Source of the DNA: Nostocales cyanobacterium LEGE 11386
GTDB lineage: Bacteria; Cyanobacteriota; Cyanobacteriia; Cyanobacteriales; Nostocaceae
DNA length: 64,000 bases
NCBI GenBank assembly: GCA_015207155.1
Contig: JADEXK010000004.1
Location: 1-64,000, forward strand
Reading direction: 5' to 3'
This document shows positions 1 to 8,829 of this stretch, one piece after another. The notes under the pieces were generated by a model, which saw only the letters and a program-made list of their open reading frames with translations, was not told the DNA's origin and made no database searches. Numbering within the stretch: position 1 is the first letter of the stretch; every line of letters begins with the position of its first letter. A program made the position numbers and the translations under genes.

Positions 1-94
1 CTTCGTCCAGCCAGAAAGTTATACTGCCTCGTTGTTTGAGGGCTGCATCATAAGCATTCCAATTTTTAACTTTGTACTGGGCTTTCGTCTTCAT
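1..94 (-). CDS. IS5-family transposase, N-terminal fragment (runs off the window)
   Basis: An ATG at 94-92 on the minus strand opens a frame beginning MKTKAQYKVKNWNAYDAAL and continuing KQRGSITFWLDE up to the window edge. This start is characteristic of IS5/IS903-group DDE transposases, which cut and rejoin the element's ends. Only about 31 codons are visible, so it cannot be judged whether the gene is intact. It lies just inside the terminal repeat at 149-167, as expected for the element's own transposase. Confidence 0.75.
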   Translation of the reverse strand, partial: MKTKAQYKVKNWNAYDAALKQRGSITFWLDE

Positions 95-167
95 CGTTGG
101 GATAGGCGGCTAGAAAACATCGGCGATCAGTAAAATTTACCATTTTGCCTATTCACGCAACAACGCC
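1..167 (-). mobile_element. IS5/IS903-type insertion sequence, right part only
   Basis: The terminal inverted repeat reads GGCGTTGTTGCGTGAATAG on the minus strand from base 167 down to 149. This resembles the IS903-group end (GGCTTTGTTG...). The first codons of an IS5-family transposase follow 55 bases inside. The rest of the element lies left of the window. It sits directly in the reading frame of an older transposase remnant, so the boundary at 167/168 is an insertion junction. The flanking 9 bases from 168 (attcctaga) would be the target duplication if the usual IS903 size applies; the other side is not visible. Confidence 0.75.
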
Positions 168-682
168 ATTCCTAGATGTTTCCTCACTTCTTCAAAAGTT
201 ACTTCTATTTGCCAGCGACGTACAAACCACTCCAAGATTTGTTTAGGAGAATATTCCTGATTTGTAGATAACAAAGCCTGTGATTCAAATTTACCCAGTG
301 GGTCACGTACTAATACCCAACGAATTGGAACCACAGGTAAACCTGTGTGATACCAAACCGCAGTTCCAGTACTAACTTCTACTTGGCGTTCTCCTTCCCC
401 GTACCAACGGTTAACCTTTATTGTTTGCCATTGAGTTTGTGGATCTACAAGTACTTGCTCAAGATTGGGTAATCTTGCTCCTTTAAGTCGAGGTCGCCCC
501 ATCGTATTAGGAGTTCTTCCCGGAGCAGGCTCGTATAAAGCAGCATCCAAACGCAACCGAGTGATTATATGTACTGGCATTACAGCTTGGCTTACTGCGG
601 CAAGGAGTTCCAGTGCAGCAAAACTACTGTATTCATCGGAAGATACACACAATTGTCTTGCACTCTCAGTGTATTGCGCTAG
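168..682 (-). pseudogene. IS701-like DDE transposase remnant, cut at both ends
   Basis: The frame encodes about 175 residues of an IS701/IS4-type transposase: the segment around ITRLRLDAALYEP, the strand GLPVVPIRWVLVRDP, and the C-terminal catalytic helix WFVRRWQIEVTFEEVRKHLG with its conserved Glu. The protein stops six codons after HLG, where the IS903-type end was inserted at 167/168; family members normally continue with ETQRQW and a further C-terminal part. Upstream an in-frame stop lies at 685-683 and the N-terminal DDE half is absent. It is a dead remnant, and a nested insertion gives the order: this element first, the IS5-type element later. Confidence 0.75.
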
Positions 683-1081
683 TCAAAGTTATTCACTAAG
701 ACTGTATTTAAACGTTATGTATGCAGCAAAACCCACATTTTTTAGCGATCGCCTACATTGGTGATGACACGCAGCGAAAAATGGATAAAGTCGAGCTTAG
801 TTACTTGATTGCCATAAAACATTAGCAATGAGCTTGCTCCCAACTCTCTATTTGTCATTTTTCCAATACAAATTAGGACATCTGAGCCAGTGGACTCTTG
901 CCCCAGTCATTCTATATGTGAATAGCATTGACAAGTTCCAGCACCAATTTGCCACTTTGGGTATAGCAACGGCATTACTTACCCATGTTCTTGGTGAAAC
1001 TCTAGCACTAGTAGATTTTATACAGTACTCAGCTAAACCTGAGACTGCAAATTTCATCTAAAAACTCAAATCCAAATTCAA
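683..1081. other. Gene-free spacer downstream of ftsZ
   Basis: About 400 bases between the transposase remnant and the ftsZ stop codon. It contains one HIP1 octamer (near 753) and short open frames on both strands (for example 828-1061) with no recognisable protein similarity, no good ribosome site and no partner genes. I see no RNA gene. It is probably eroded transposon flank. Confidence 0.4.
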
Positions 1082-2365
1082 TTAATTTCGTGGTGTACGC
1101 CGATTTCGCAGAAAGTCAGGGATATCTAATCCCGATTTTTCTTTGGGTTCAGCAACTGGTGTGGGAGGATTAACTGTTGGTTGCTGTGCTGTTGGCCGTT
1201 TTGGGGGAGGTGTTACCCTGGCATTGGCCACATTTTGTGGTGGTGCTGCTTGTATTTCACCTGTAAACCCAGTGGCAATTACAGTAATTCTCACTTCACC
1301 TTGGAGTCTGTCATCAATTACTGCGCCAAAAATAATATTGGCGTTGGGATCAACTACTTCATATATGGCTTCTGCGGCAGCATTCACCTCATGTAGAGTG
1401 AGGTCGCTACCACCAGTAATATTAAAGACAACTCCTCTAGCTCCTTCAATAGAACATTCTAATAATGGTGAAGAAATAGCCGCGATCGCCGCTTCTCTCG
1501 CTCTCGATTTTCCTGAACTGACACCAATCCCCATCAGTGCCGATCCCGCATCTGCCATCACAGCTCTGACATCGGCAAAGTCCACGTTTACCAAGCCGGG
1601 GATCGTGATGATATCAGAAATTCCTTGTACCCCTTGACGCAGCACATCATCTGCATAGCGAAAAGCTTCTTGTACAGGGGTTTGCTCAGGAATCACTTCC
1701 AGCAACTTGTTATTAGGGATAATAATCAAAGTATCTACCCTACTTTTTAACCCTTCAATACCTTGCTCTGCTTGGCTAGTGCGGCGGCGGCCCTCAAAGA
1801 CAAATGGACGTGTTACCACACCCACAGTAAGAGCACCCATTTCTTTTGCTACTTCCGCGACAATTGGGGCTGCACCTGTCCCAGTACCGCCTCCCATGCC
1901 GGCAGTGATAAACACTAGGTCAGCACCTTCTAAAGCCGTAGCAATTTCGTCCCGTGATTCCTCAGCTGCCTTTTGACCAATTGCAGGATTACCACCTGCG
2001 CCTAAACCGCGCGTTAGCTTTTGTCCAATTTGCAACCGACTGGGAGCGCCTGCTAGTGTCAAAGCTTGAGCATCAGTGTTAATTGACCAAAACTCCACTC
2101 CTGAGACATCGGATTCAATCATGCGGTTAACCGCATTTCCTCCACCACCACCCACACCAATCACTTTAATGTTGGCAACCCGACCAGGAACAATCTCGCC
2201 AATCCGGTTATTTTCCGTGGATATCTTTTTACTATCGTGGTTTTGTCCCAAGTTAAGACCAGAATTATTAAAGGGATTGGTTGAGTTAACTGCCAGTGGA
2301 AACCCCGGCTGTCCCACAGATTGGGAGTTTTTATAGGTAAGCCCTTGGTTATTATCAAGTGTCAT
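1082..2365 (-). CDS. ftsZ: Cell division protein FtsZ
   Basis: Tubulin-like GTPase that polymerises into the division ring at mid-cell. The 427-residue protein has an N-terminal extension of about 60 residues typical of filamentous cyanobacteria. The nucleotide-binding glycine loop [12 protein letters not shown] is near residues 71-82, the GTPase signature [10 protein letters not shown] near 158-167, and the T7 loop in NVDFADV supplies the catalytic Asp. A Pro/Gln/Thr-rich linker follows, and the C-terminal peptide [12 protein letters not shown] (about 412-423) is the docking tail for partners such as SepF/ZipN in cyanobacteria. It follows ftsQ on the same strand after a 357-base gap, so it probably also has its own promoter. 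Confidence 0.98.
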   Translation of the reverse strand: MTLDNNQGLTYKNSQSVGQPGFPLAVNSTNPFNNSGLNLGQNHDSKKISTENNRIGEIVPGRVANIKVIGVGGGGGNAVNRMIESDVSGVEFWSINTDAQALTLAGAPSRLQIGQKLTRGLGAGGNPAIGQKAAEESRDEIATALEGADLVFITAGMGGGTGTGAAPIVAEVAKEMGALTVGVVTRPFVFEGRRRTSQAEQGIEGLKSRVDTLIIIPNNKLLEVIPEQTPVQEAFRYADDVLRQGVQGISDIITIPGLVNVDFADVRAVMADAGSALMGIGVSSGKSRAREAAIAAISSPLLECSIEGARGVVFNITGGSDLTLHEVNAAAEAIYEVVDPNANIIFGAVIDDRLQGEVRITVIATGFTGEIQAAPPQNVANARVTPPPKRPTAQQPTVNPPTPVAEPKEKSGLDIPDFLRNRRTPRN

Positions 2366-2722
2366 TGGATTTAGAAAGGTAGATAAACGACTTTTTCAGG
2401 TGTTATTCACCTAAGAGTCAACTATAGTTTGACGCTGCCAAAATGTATGGCACTGTTCTTGATTGTGATCACGACTTCCAACCTTAACAGGATTGTCAGT
2501 GCGAAAGTTGGCTATGGGATAAGCTTGAATGCAGCTGATCGCACAGCTAATTCTAGAGAAGTATACCTAACATTTACCTAAATATTGATCTGTATAACTT
2601 CTATGAGATATTAATATTTTCATTACTTTGTTACTGATTTGGCACATTATGACTTCAGCATACCCAATACCTCCTACTATTTCTTGTTAATGGTTTAGAT
2701 TAGCATGACGTTATTAAGGAGT
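2366..2722. promoter_or_regulatory. Spacer between ftsQ and ftsZ, probable ftsZ leader
   Basis: 357 bases without an open frame of interest, AT-rich toward the ftsQ side. Its length suggests an independent promoter and leader for ftsZ. I could not place a convincing -35/-10 pair or a known operator by eye. Confidence 0.35.
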
Positions 2723-3559
2723 TTAGGAATCAAGTTTTTGGTTTTTTTGGTTCACCTGTACTAACGGAGATTCAGGATTCTTCAAATCAATGTACTCTAT
2801 TTGACTAGGATTGATTTTTTCAGTTAAATATCGCATTTGGGAGAGTACGTTGATTTGCTCAGTTAACTGAGGTCCTGGAACACCAAGATGCACATTTCCT
2901 AATTCTGTTTTCAAGATTATATTTGTGGGATCTTGGCAGTCAATTTCCGTAACTTTCACGGTACTGTGACTTAATGATGGATAAAGTTGGCTCCAGTAAG
3001 AGCGATACTGTTCTGGCGAACCAATAACCTTGAGAGTCGGCAATTTAACGCTGGAATTGACTAATGTGTATTTTTCTAAGGGTATCCAAACTCCACTAGC
3101 ATCTAGTAATCCCACAGATACTTGTTTTTTGTCCGTAGCTGTATTTTGTGCTTTGGGCTTTTGAGCTATTGCCACAGGCACTCTCTCCTGTATTTCAATG
3201 TTTAATCCAGGAGGAAAAAGCCGACGACTGACACTTGCTTGTGCAATGATCGGTTGTTGCTGCAAAGAGTGAGCGATCGCCGAAGGTTGAATTCGCCACA
3301 AAGACTGAGGATAGGATATCACCAGTAATGACTGAATCGCCGCTTCCGATAGTAATTGATCGCCTGATTTCATCACAATTTGTTTGGGAGCATTCAGCAC
3401 CCATATTGGTTGGATTGCCACCCACAGCAAACCACCGGCCAAACTACTAATCGCAACGGTGCGCCATATAGCCTGGATAATTTTCATTTGCCTGTGCCGA
3501 CGCAATTTCTTACGACGCTGGGCTAAATCTTTGTGGGAAACTGATAATATGCCAGCCAT
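2723..3559 (-). CDS. ftsQ: Cell division protein FtsQ/DivIB (POTRA domain)
   Basis: Bitopic inner-membrane divisome protein linking early ring proteins to septal wall synthesis. The 278-residue product starts with a basic cytoplasmic stretch (RRKKLRRHRQMK), has one membrane segment at about residues 28-48, then a periplasmic POTRA-type domain (about 55-125, beginning QIVMKSGDQLLSEAAIQ) and a beta-rich FtsQ domain. Length and order fit the family, whose sequence is poorly conserved. It lies directly upstream of ftsZ, the usual dcw-cluster order; murC/murB, which commonly precede it, are not seen in the 1.3 kb upstream. Confidence 0.9.
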   Translation of the reverse strand: MAGILSVSHKDLAQRRKKLRRHRQMKIIQAIWRTVAISSLAGGLLWVAIQPIWVLNAPKQIVMKSGDQLLSEAAIQSLLVISYPQSLWRIQPSAIAHSLQQQPIIAQASVSRRLFPPGLNIEIQERVPVAIAQKPKAQNTATDKKQVSVGLLDASGVWIPLEKYTLVNSSVKLPTLKVIGSPEQYRSYWSQLYPSLSHSTVKVTEIDCQDPTNIILKTELGNVHLGVPGPQLTEQINVLSQMRYLTEKINPSQIEYIDLKNPESPLVQVNQKNQKLDS

Positions 3560-4119
3560 TCAAACCCCTTTTTGGTTTCAATCCAATTCTTTGCTAGGCT
3601 CAGATCTTGATTAATTACAGTAAACCCTGTCAGTATCTATTAGCCTCTCTCCTCAAGACTTTTTTTACTTTTAGTAACACTGTGCGGCAACTACACCAGT
3701 ATTTAGGTAGTAGTAATCTTTTTCTTCAAGTTTGCAGTGTTCAGTTTAAACCGAACGTAGCCTTTTTGGTAGGTAATAGCTGTTACCGTGGAAAATGCTA
3801 CAAAAAAGTATTGACAACCATAACACAATTTGCTTTTTGCTAGATGACTGCCAATACATTCGGTTAAACTTACGCACAAAGCCTTGATTAGCCGACTTCC
3901 CGCAGGGAAGTTGGCTAAATGGCGTTACCTCTGTACAACTGCACCTTAAACTGTGACAGCTATCTTTAAGCGATGAGTATTTTTTACTTTGTTAAGTAAG
4001 ACACATGGGTTTGTACCCAGTTTAATAAAAGCTTAAAGATTAGCAAAAGCTCAGTAGTGTCCGTAAAAAAATACGGATATGCTATACGTATCAGAGATAT
4101 TTTCGCGCGGTTTTAATTT
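3560..4119. other. Gene-free spacer upstream of ftsQ with a hairpin
   Basis: No gene is supported here. A plus-strand open frame at 3607-3843 has no recognisable family. The notable structure is the hairpin at 3889-3917. The stretch probably holds the ftsQ promoter on the minus strand near 3560-3800. Confidence 0.4.
3889..3917. repeat. Palindromic hairpin with CCCGCAGGG core
   Basis: A 13-bp stem (tagccgacttccc with gggaagttggcta, one G-T pair) closes on a 3-base loop. Related CCCGCAGGGC cores recur near 5608 and 7375 in other spacers, which suggests a dispersed palindromic repeat rather than a terminator, as no T-run follows. Confidence 0.6.
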
Positions 4120-4402
4120 ATGACAAAGCGTCAGTCCATAGCAGCGATCGCCAACAACAATAAGCATTCTCTACAAAGGCTAGTTCGGTCAATTAAGCTC
4201 TCTAAAGGACAATTTGCTGTGATTTTAGTCTGATGCCACTAGGGGCAATTACGTGAGCCAATCCTGGAAAATATTCGCTCTCTTACCAAAGACATTAACT
4301 TAAGAGATATATTTCTTCAGACATCTAAATACTGACCGAACAGTGAAACTCTGGTGGCGGGATGGTACTTTACTCAAAACTTTTTCACCCCATGTTATAC
4401 CA

Positions 4403-4423
4403 ATTCAAAATTCAAAATTCAAA
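4403..4423. repeat. STRR: three copies of ATTCAAA
   Basis: Three exact seven-base units in the interrupted part of the WD40 pseudogene. It is a typical short tandem repeat of Nostocales genomes. Confidence 0.85.
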
Positions 4424-4486
4424 CTTAAGAAAGCCAGATTTGACAAGGGTCTCTCAGTTTTGATCTGTTGCTTAATTTTGGTGAAT

Positions 4487-4512
4487 TAACCTGAATTCGA
4501 TGAACCTCACCC
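4487..4512 (+). repeat. Solo MITE-like end inside the WD40 pseudogene
   Basis: The sequence taacctgaattcgatgaacc is, apart from one base, the same as the end of the MITE-like element at 22335-22537 and as a second solo end at 7254-7277. It abuts the renewed WD40 similarity, so insertion or deletion of such an element may have helped break the gene. Confidence 0.65.
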
Positions 4513-4884
4513 TCAATGGAATTGCTGGCCGCTGCCAGTTGGGACAGCACAGTTAAACTTTGGAGTCTGGAAGGCAAATTAATTAAAACCCTCAATGGGC
4601 ATCGCGCCCAGTGTTAAGTGTCAGCTTTAGTCCTGATGGTCAAACATTGGCATTGGCTAGTGATGATATAAGGATTATTTTGTGGGATTTGCATCTTGAC
4701 CACCTGCTTCTTCGTGGTTGCAACTGGGTAAATGATTACCTCAAGCACAACCGCAATGTTGAAGAAAGCGATCGCTTTCTTTGTGATGGCATCAACAGCA
4801 GCCACTAAAATATTCTGGGGTTGTGAGTTAAGAGTTATGAAGAGCCGTGAATTTTTAATGCAAAACTCAAAACTAGTTTTTTGC

Positions 4885-5259
4885 TTACCAACTCAAGGAG
4901 CGATCGCTGTCTAATAAATCATCGCTGTTTTTCTGCTCGTAACTATTCTCCATATCTTCCATCGCTTCTGGTGGCAAAGTGGCTAAAAATGCTTGCAGTC
5001 TCATACGCTCAATGTAAGGCCAGCCTCCCTCAGACTCAATATCTTTCAGTAGTGAGTAGAGTTTCTGGCGATTATCAGGCAAACTCTCTTGAAAGATACT
5101 ATCTCGGATATCTCGGTGTAACTGCTCCAAATGCCGTAGCAAGCCCAAAATAGCTATAGCATCTCCTTGACAAACCTTAGCCACATCATGCACTGCTGTG
5201 GCGATCGTTTGCAGTTGATCAGCCAACTTCTCTGATTCAAAACTTTTGTTGTTGCTCAT
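4885..5259 (-). CDS. Conserved small cyanobacterial protein, function unknown
   Basis: The start ATG at 5259 is preceded at good distance by GGAG, so it is preferred over an in-frame ATG 11 codons upstream. The protein has 124 residues and is mostly helical: QLQTIATAVHDVAKVCQGD, then LLRHLEQLHRDIRDSIF and a stretch IESEGGWPYIERMRLQAFLATLPPEA, with an acidic C-terminus. There is no membrane segment, signal peptide or catalytic motif. The composition looks native and a HIP1 octamer encodes part of the last residues. I do not recognise a named family. It stands alone between the WD40 pseudogene and a long spacer. Confidence 0.7.
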   Translation of the reverse strand: MSNNKSFESEKLADQLQTIATAVHDVAKVCQGDAIAILGLLRHLEQLHRDIRDSIFQESLPDNRQKLYSLLKDIESEGGWPYIERMRLQAFLATLPPEAMEDMENSYEQKNSDDLLDSDRSLSW

Positions 5260-5292
5260 ACCACTATCTCCGTGTAAATGAAGTCTACTCAA

Positions 5293-6256
5293 ATTTACCG
5301 GAGATTGTTAGCTTTCATTCGCTATTTTAAATGTCAAAATGCATAAGTACACCAGGGTATTAGGAGACAGAGGACAGGCTTCAAAGTCCCTTGGTGTCTG
5401 AGTTTTATGATTAATTCTGTCCTAAGCTACTTGGCAAATACTATGTGAACTCCAAAAATTAAATTACCACTATCCTGCATCCAAGATAAGTATCAAATTC
5501 TTATCCTCTTGTTCTTGTCCCCCTTCCGCGCCCCTGCTACCCTGCTTCTGCTTACTCAGCACGGGCTACTTTACGCCCCGCTACCGCTCTAAGCACAGCT
5601 ATGCCCGCAGGGCTGTACAGGAAGGAAGCACTATTCATGAAGCGATTGGTTATTTTTTTATTTGTCAGTCCCTCAGCACCGTCTCTCAGTGAACTATGTA
5701 GCATCAAGTCTTTTTGGTTAAGACTAGAGTGCTTTGATCTTGAGTTAAAAAAAATCGTATGATCTGGCTGATTTCCCTATAAAGCAATGGGCTGTATGTA
5801 GTGACAACACATACATAATACAGAACGATTTGGGCAACCCTGCAAATGCCATGAGCATTTGCAAAGCAAGCGCAAAGCAAAACCTAGCTTTGCGTTCCAC
5901 GAAGTCCGCCCTGATCCTGCTCTGTACTGGGGCGTATTCACTCATGCGCCCAAACCCTAGCAAATACCGCCACCAGTAAAACTGCTGGTTTTGCTGCTCT
6001 TGAACCACACATCAAAAAAAATAGATACGGTGTGCGGGTCAGCCTTTGATTTAAACTAAAGGCTTAAGAAAGCGACGCGTTAAGTGCGTTTAGCAGTGAG
6101 AAGTTTGAGCGGTGGCTTTTGGAGGACACCTGCGTGGGAAAGGTTCCCACGCCGCTTGCTAAAAGCAGTGGCTTGAGTTAAGCCAAGTGTCCATTCCATC
6201 AAAGCTGCGGTGCAGTTTTACAACTTAGATATTAATTTTTGACATTGAGGTTGACC
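5293..6256. other. Long spacer upstream of psbO
   Basis: Nearly 1 kb without a supported gene. It holds CCCGCAGGGC-type palindrome material near 5608, a GC-rich hairpin (gcgtgggaaaggttcccacgc near 6131-6151), and an 87-codon minus-strand frame at 5745-6008 with no similarity I recognise and strong internal repetition (gcaaagc units). The last 150 bases should carry the psbO promoter. Confidence 0.45.
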
Positions 6257-7090
6257 ATGAGGTATCGCGCTTTAATTGTTGCATTCTTGGCTATGTGTCT
6301 GGGGCTATTAACTGCTTGCAGTGAAGCTCCAGCTTCTACTGGCAAAGATTTACTTACTTACGAACAAATTCGGGGCACTGGTTTGGCTAACTCATGCCCC
6401 CAACTAGCAGAAACCAGCCGTGGTTCTATTCCCATTGATTCCAGCCAGTCCTACACCATTAAAGAACTCTGCTTGGAACCAACGACTTTCTTTGTGAAAG
6501 AAGAACCTGCTAATAAACGGCAAACAGCAGAATTTGTGTCTGGAAAATTATTGACCAGATACACTTCTACCATTGATCAGGTACAAGGCGACCTGAAAAT
6601 CAACCCAGATAATAGCCTGACCTTTGTAGAAGCCGATGGTCTTGACTTCCAAGCCATCACTGTAAAACTCCCAGGTGGTGAATCAGTACCTTTTCTCTTC
6701 ACCATCAAAGATTTAGTTGCTCAAACACAACCTGGTTTGACCAGTATCAACACTTCCACGGACTTTGAAGGTACTTTTAAGGTTCCTTCCTATCGTGGTG
6801 CTGCCTTCCTAGATCCCAAAGGTCGTGGTGTCGTCAGTGGCTATGATAATGCTGTGGCTCTCCCTGCTCAAGCCGATGACGAAGAACTCACACGTGCTAA
6901 CGTCAAACGTGTTGACACTCTTGATGGCACGATTTCTCTGCAAGTAGCCAAAGTAGATAGCTCTAGTGGTGAAATTGCTGGTACTTTCGAGAGCGAACAA
7001 CCATCTGATACTGATTTAGGTGCTGGCGAACCCAAGGAAGTCAAGATTCGGGGTCTGTTTTATGCACGGGTTGAACCAAATCGTGGCTAA
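6257..7090 (+). CDS. psbO: Photosystem II manganese-stabilizing protein PsbO
   Basis: Extrinsic 33-kDa subunit on the lumenal side of photosystem II that stabilises the Mn4CaO5 cluster. The ATG at 6257, with GAGG just upstream, gives 277 residues; an in-frame TTG six codons earlier is less likely. The signal peptide ends in a lipobox-like LLTACS (Cys about 21). The mature part starts with DLLTYEQIRGTGLANSCPQL, contains the two Cys that form the conserved disulfide (NSC and KELC), and shows the PsbO blocks GDLKINPD, DFEGTFKVPSYRGAAFLDPKGRG and KIRGLFYARVEP. It is monocistronic, followed by a strong terminator, and lies next to sigF. Confidence 0.97.
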   Translation: MRYRALIVAFLAMCLGLLTACSEAPASTGKDLLTYEQIRGTGLANSCPQLAETSRGSIPIDSSQSYTIKELCLEPTTFFVKEEPANKRQTAEFVSGKLLTRYTSTIDQVQGDLKINPDNSLTFVEADGLDFQAITVKLPGGESVPFLFTIKDLVAQTQPGLTSINTSTDFEGTFKVPSYRGAAFLDPKGRGVVSGYDNAVALPAQADDEELTRANVKRVDTLDGTISLQVAKVDSSSGEIAGTFESEQPSDTDLGAGEPKEVKIRGLFYARVEPNRG

Positions 7091-7165
7091 ATTCTTTTGA
7101 GTATGACAATTGGTTAATACTCAAAAATATGGTTTTGTAATCATCAACTTCATCGCCTGACTTCA

Positions 7166-7204
7166 CCCATTTGCTCTCACAACAATGAGCAAATGGGTTT
7201 TTTA
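7166..7204 (+). terminator. Rho-independent terminator of psbO
   Basis: A perfect 11-bp stem, cccatttgctc (7166-7176) with gagcaaatggg (7187-7197), a 10-base loop and a run of six T. It lies 75 bases after the psbO stop codon. Confidence 0.9.
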
Positions 7205-7253
7205 TTAATTGATGACCAAATGAACACAAATTTATAGCCGGAGTTACACAGGT

Positions 7254-7277
7254 TAACGTGAATTCGATGAACCTCAC
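7254..7277 (+). repeat. Solo MITE-like end
   Basis: The sequence taacgtgaattcgatgaacc and the following bases are identical to the right end of the MITE-like element at 22335-22537. No second end was found nearby. Confidence 0.7.
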
Positions 7278-7287
7278 TTAAGAAATA

Positions 7288-7324
7288 GTGCTGAGTACTG
7301 AGTGAGGAGTGCTGAGTGAGGAGT
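7288..7324. repeat. STRR of the GTGCTGA / GAGTGAG type
   Basis: Tandem degenerate heptamers (gtgctga gtactga gtgagga gtgctga gtgagga). The same unit recurs at 28763, 37614 and inside mutS2. Confidence 0.8.
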
Positions 7325-7889
7325 AAAAGTGCAAAGGAACAAAAAGTACGGAAGATTATGTTTCTTTCGCTCTTCCCGCAGGGCTTTACAGCACTTTTCT
7401 ATAAGTACAACTAAGATTTTTCGCCCTTTTTGATTGATTAGTTGTACTTAATATCTTGATGGGGATATTTATTGACACTTAATTACTGAATAAAATTAAA
7501 CCTTATATAAATTTTATTTAATAACTATAGTATTTTTACGGAAAACAAAATTTTGAGTATTTAGTAATCTTCTGGCTATTAGACTGCATATTTAAGTAAT
7601 CAAATTAAGTAAAATTTCGGTTTGAAATCTAAGAAATAATTTTATATTTTGTCTATATGTAGCTTGCAAAACTACAGATAACAACAGTTTTAAAAACCAA
7701 ACAAAATACCAATTTCGCTTATTTGAATTTTGCTCGATTGTCAAATATATAAGGTGTTGCACAGCAAAAATTGTTATTTATCATATATCTTGATCAGAAA
7801 GATAGCCAAATTTTTGCGGGAATATCGGACAATCGTAGCTTTTTTTTAAGCGGGTATTCACTGTTTATTTGCTAAATAAACGCGGTGCT
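7325..7889. promoter_or_regulatory. AT-rich leader upstream of sigF
   Basis: About 560 very AT-rich bases with no gene. A perfect 12-bp inverted repeat lies at 7402-7450. The length suggests a long or multiple-promoter leader for sigF, but no promoter could be fixed by eye. Confidence 0.4.
7402..7450. repeat. Perfect 12-bp inverted repeat, 25-base spacer
   Basis: taagtacaacta (7402-7413) is the exact complement of tagttgtactta (7439-7450). The arms are separated by 25 bases rich in T. No T-run follows the right arm, so it is not a simple terminator. It could be an operator pair or an RNA stem in the sigF leader. Confidence 0.7.
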
Positions 7890-8666
7890 ATGCCTACTAC
7901 AGCCACTAACGAACTGAAGCATGAAATTTGGCAGTTATTGCGGGAATATCAACAATCTCGCTCAGAAACTGTGCGCAATAAACTGGTAAAACTTAACTTT
8001 GGACTGGTCAGAAAAGAAGCTCACTATTGGATAAATCAATGCCGTGAAAGCTATGATGACTTACTCCAAGTAGGTTGTTTGGGTTTAATAAGGGCTATTG
8101 AAAAATTTGAAATTTCCAAAGGACACGCTTTCAGCTCCTTTGCTATTCCCTATATTCGCGGTGAAATTCAACATTATCTCCGAGATAAAGGTGTCACAGT
8201 GCGAATTCCTCGGCGCTATTTGGCACTGCAACAGCAAGCAATAGGAGTTTCACGTTCTTTGCGCGAAAAATACAACCGTCAACCTACCGACTCTGAATTA
8301 GCAGCAGCATTGGCGATTGACCCAAACGAATGGCAAGAAATTAAATTAGCATGGGTGAATCGCGCCCCTCTGAGCTTGGATGTCCCTATTCTGGACGGAG
8401 AAGAAGGAGCTACCAGCCTAGGGGAATTGGTTCCAGATCCCCATTACCGCAGCTTTCAACTGGCGCAAGAAGACCAAATTCGCCTACAACAAGCATTGTT
8501 TCAGCTAGAAAAATGTACTCGTGAAGTGTTGGAATGTGTATTTTTGCACGACTTGACCCAAAAACAAGTAGCCGAACACTTAGGGATTAGTGTAGTTACA
8601 GTTTCCCGTAGGGTCAAAAAAGGGCTGGGCTTGTTAAAGCACCTCATGGGTGTGATGGAGGATTAA
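7890..8666 (+). CDS. sigF: RNA polymerase sigma factor, group 3 (SigF-like)
   Basis: Alternative sigma factor of the SigB/SigF class. The ATG at 7890 gives 258 residues. Region 2 is seen in LVKLNFGLVRKEAHYW, DDLLQVGCLGLIRAIEKFEISKGHAFSSFAIPYIRGEIQHYLRD, region 3 in REKYNRQPTDSELAAAL, and region 4 with its helix-turn-helix in LTQKQVAEHLGISVVTVSRRVKKGL. Region 1.1 is absent, as expected. In cyanobacteria SigF is linked to pilus genes and stress; here it lies beside psbO. No anti-sigma partner gene is adjacent. An in-frame TTG at 7869 is an alternative start. Confidence 0.88.
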   Translation: MPTTATNELKHEIWQLLREYQQSRSETVRNKLVKLNFGLVRKEAHYWINQCRESYDDLLQVGCLGLIRAIEKFEISKGHAFSSFAIPYIRGEIQHYLRDKGVTVRIPRRYLALQQQAIGVSRSLREKYNRQPTDSELAAALAIDPNEWQEIKLAWVNRAPLSLDVPILDGEEGATSLGELVPDPHYRSFQLAQEDQIRLQQALFQLEKCTREVLECVFLHDLTQKQVAEHLGISVVTVSRRVKKGLGLLKHLMGVMED

Positions 8667-8829
8667 TTGCCAGCAAGGTTAAGCCGCATTTACCCCAGAC
8701 TGGTGGTGCTAAAAATAACCTTTAAAATTCCGAAAATTAGGTTATAAAGGGAAGATGCTTTGCCTTGAATACAAATAGGCATAGTTAATTTCCACAAGCA
8801 AAGTTTGCTATAGCTTTTGAGAACAGCTA

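Larger units (their letters stand above)
4120..4808 (+). pseudogene. WD40-repeat protein, internally deleted and frameshifted
   Basis: The ATG at 4120 opens a 37-codon frame (RLVRSIKLSKGQFAVILV then stop at 4231-4233) that matches the leader of large cyanobacterial NACHT/AAA-WD40 proteins. The downstream text in another frame (REPILENIRSLTKDINLRDI) continues the same leader. The ATPase part is missing. WD-repeat pieces follow: DRTVKLWWRDGTLLKTF near 4334, WDSTVKLWSLEGKLIKTLNGH near 4540, then, after a one-base loss near 4610, VSFSPDGQTLALASDD and ILWDL. The C-terminal tail (LLLRGCNWVNDYLKHN...CDG) is intact. A heptamer repeat and a MITE-like end interrupt it at 4403-4512. It is a clear pseudogene; the parent was probably a large signalling or scaffold protein. 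Confidence 0.8.

Noticed and set aside
828..1061. 77-codon plus-strand frame downstream of ftsZ
   Set aside because: No known domain, no ribosome site, overlapped by an equal minus frame; not distinguishable from chance.
1143..1637. 164-codon plus-strand frame opposite ftsZ
   Set aside because: It is the antisense of a highly conserved gene, has no family resemblance and follows the codon pattern of ftsZ.
3607..3843. 78-codon frame in the spacer upstream of ftsQ
   Set aside because: No recognisable sequence and it lies in the probable ftsQ promoter region.
5745..6008. 87-codon minus-strand frame upstream of psbO
   Set aside because: Repetitive base sequence and no protein similarity; start lacks a ribosome site. 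Could be revisited with RNA-seq.
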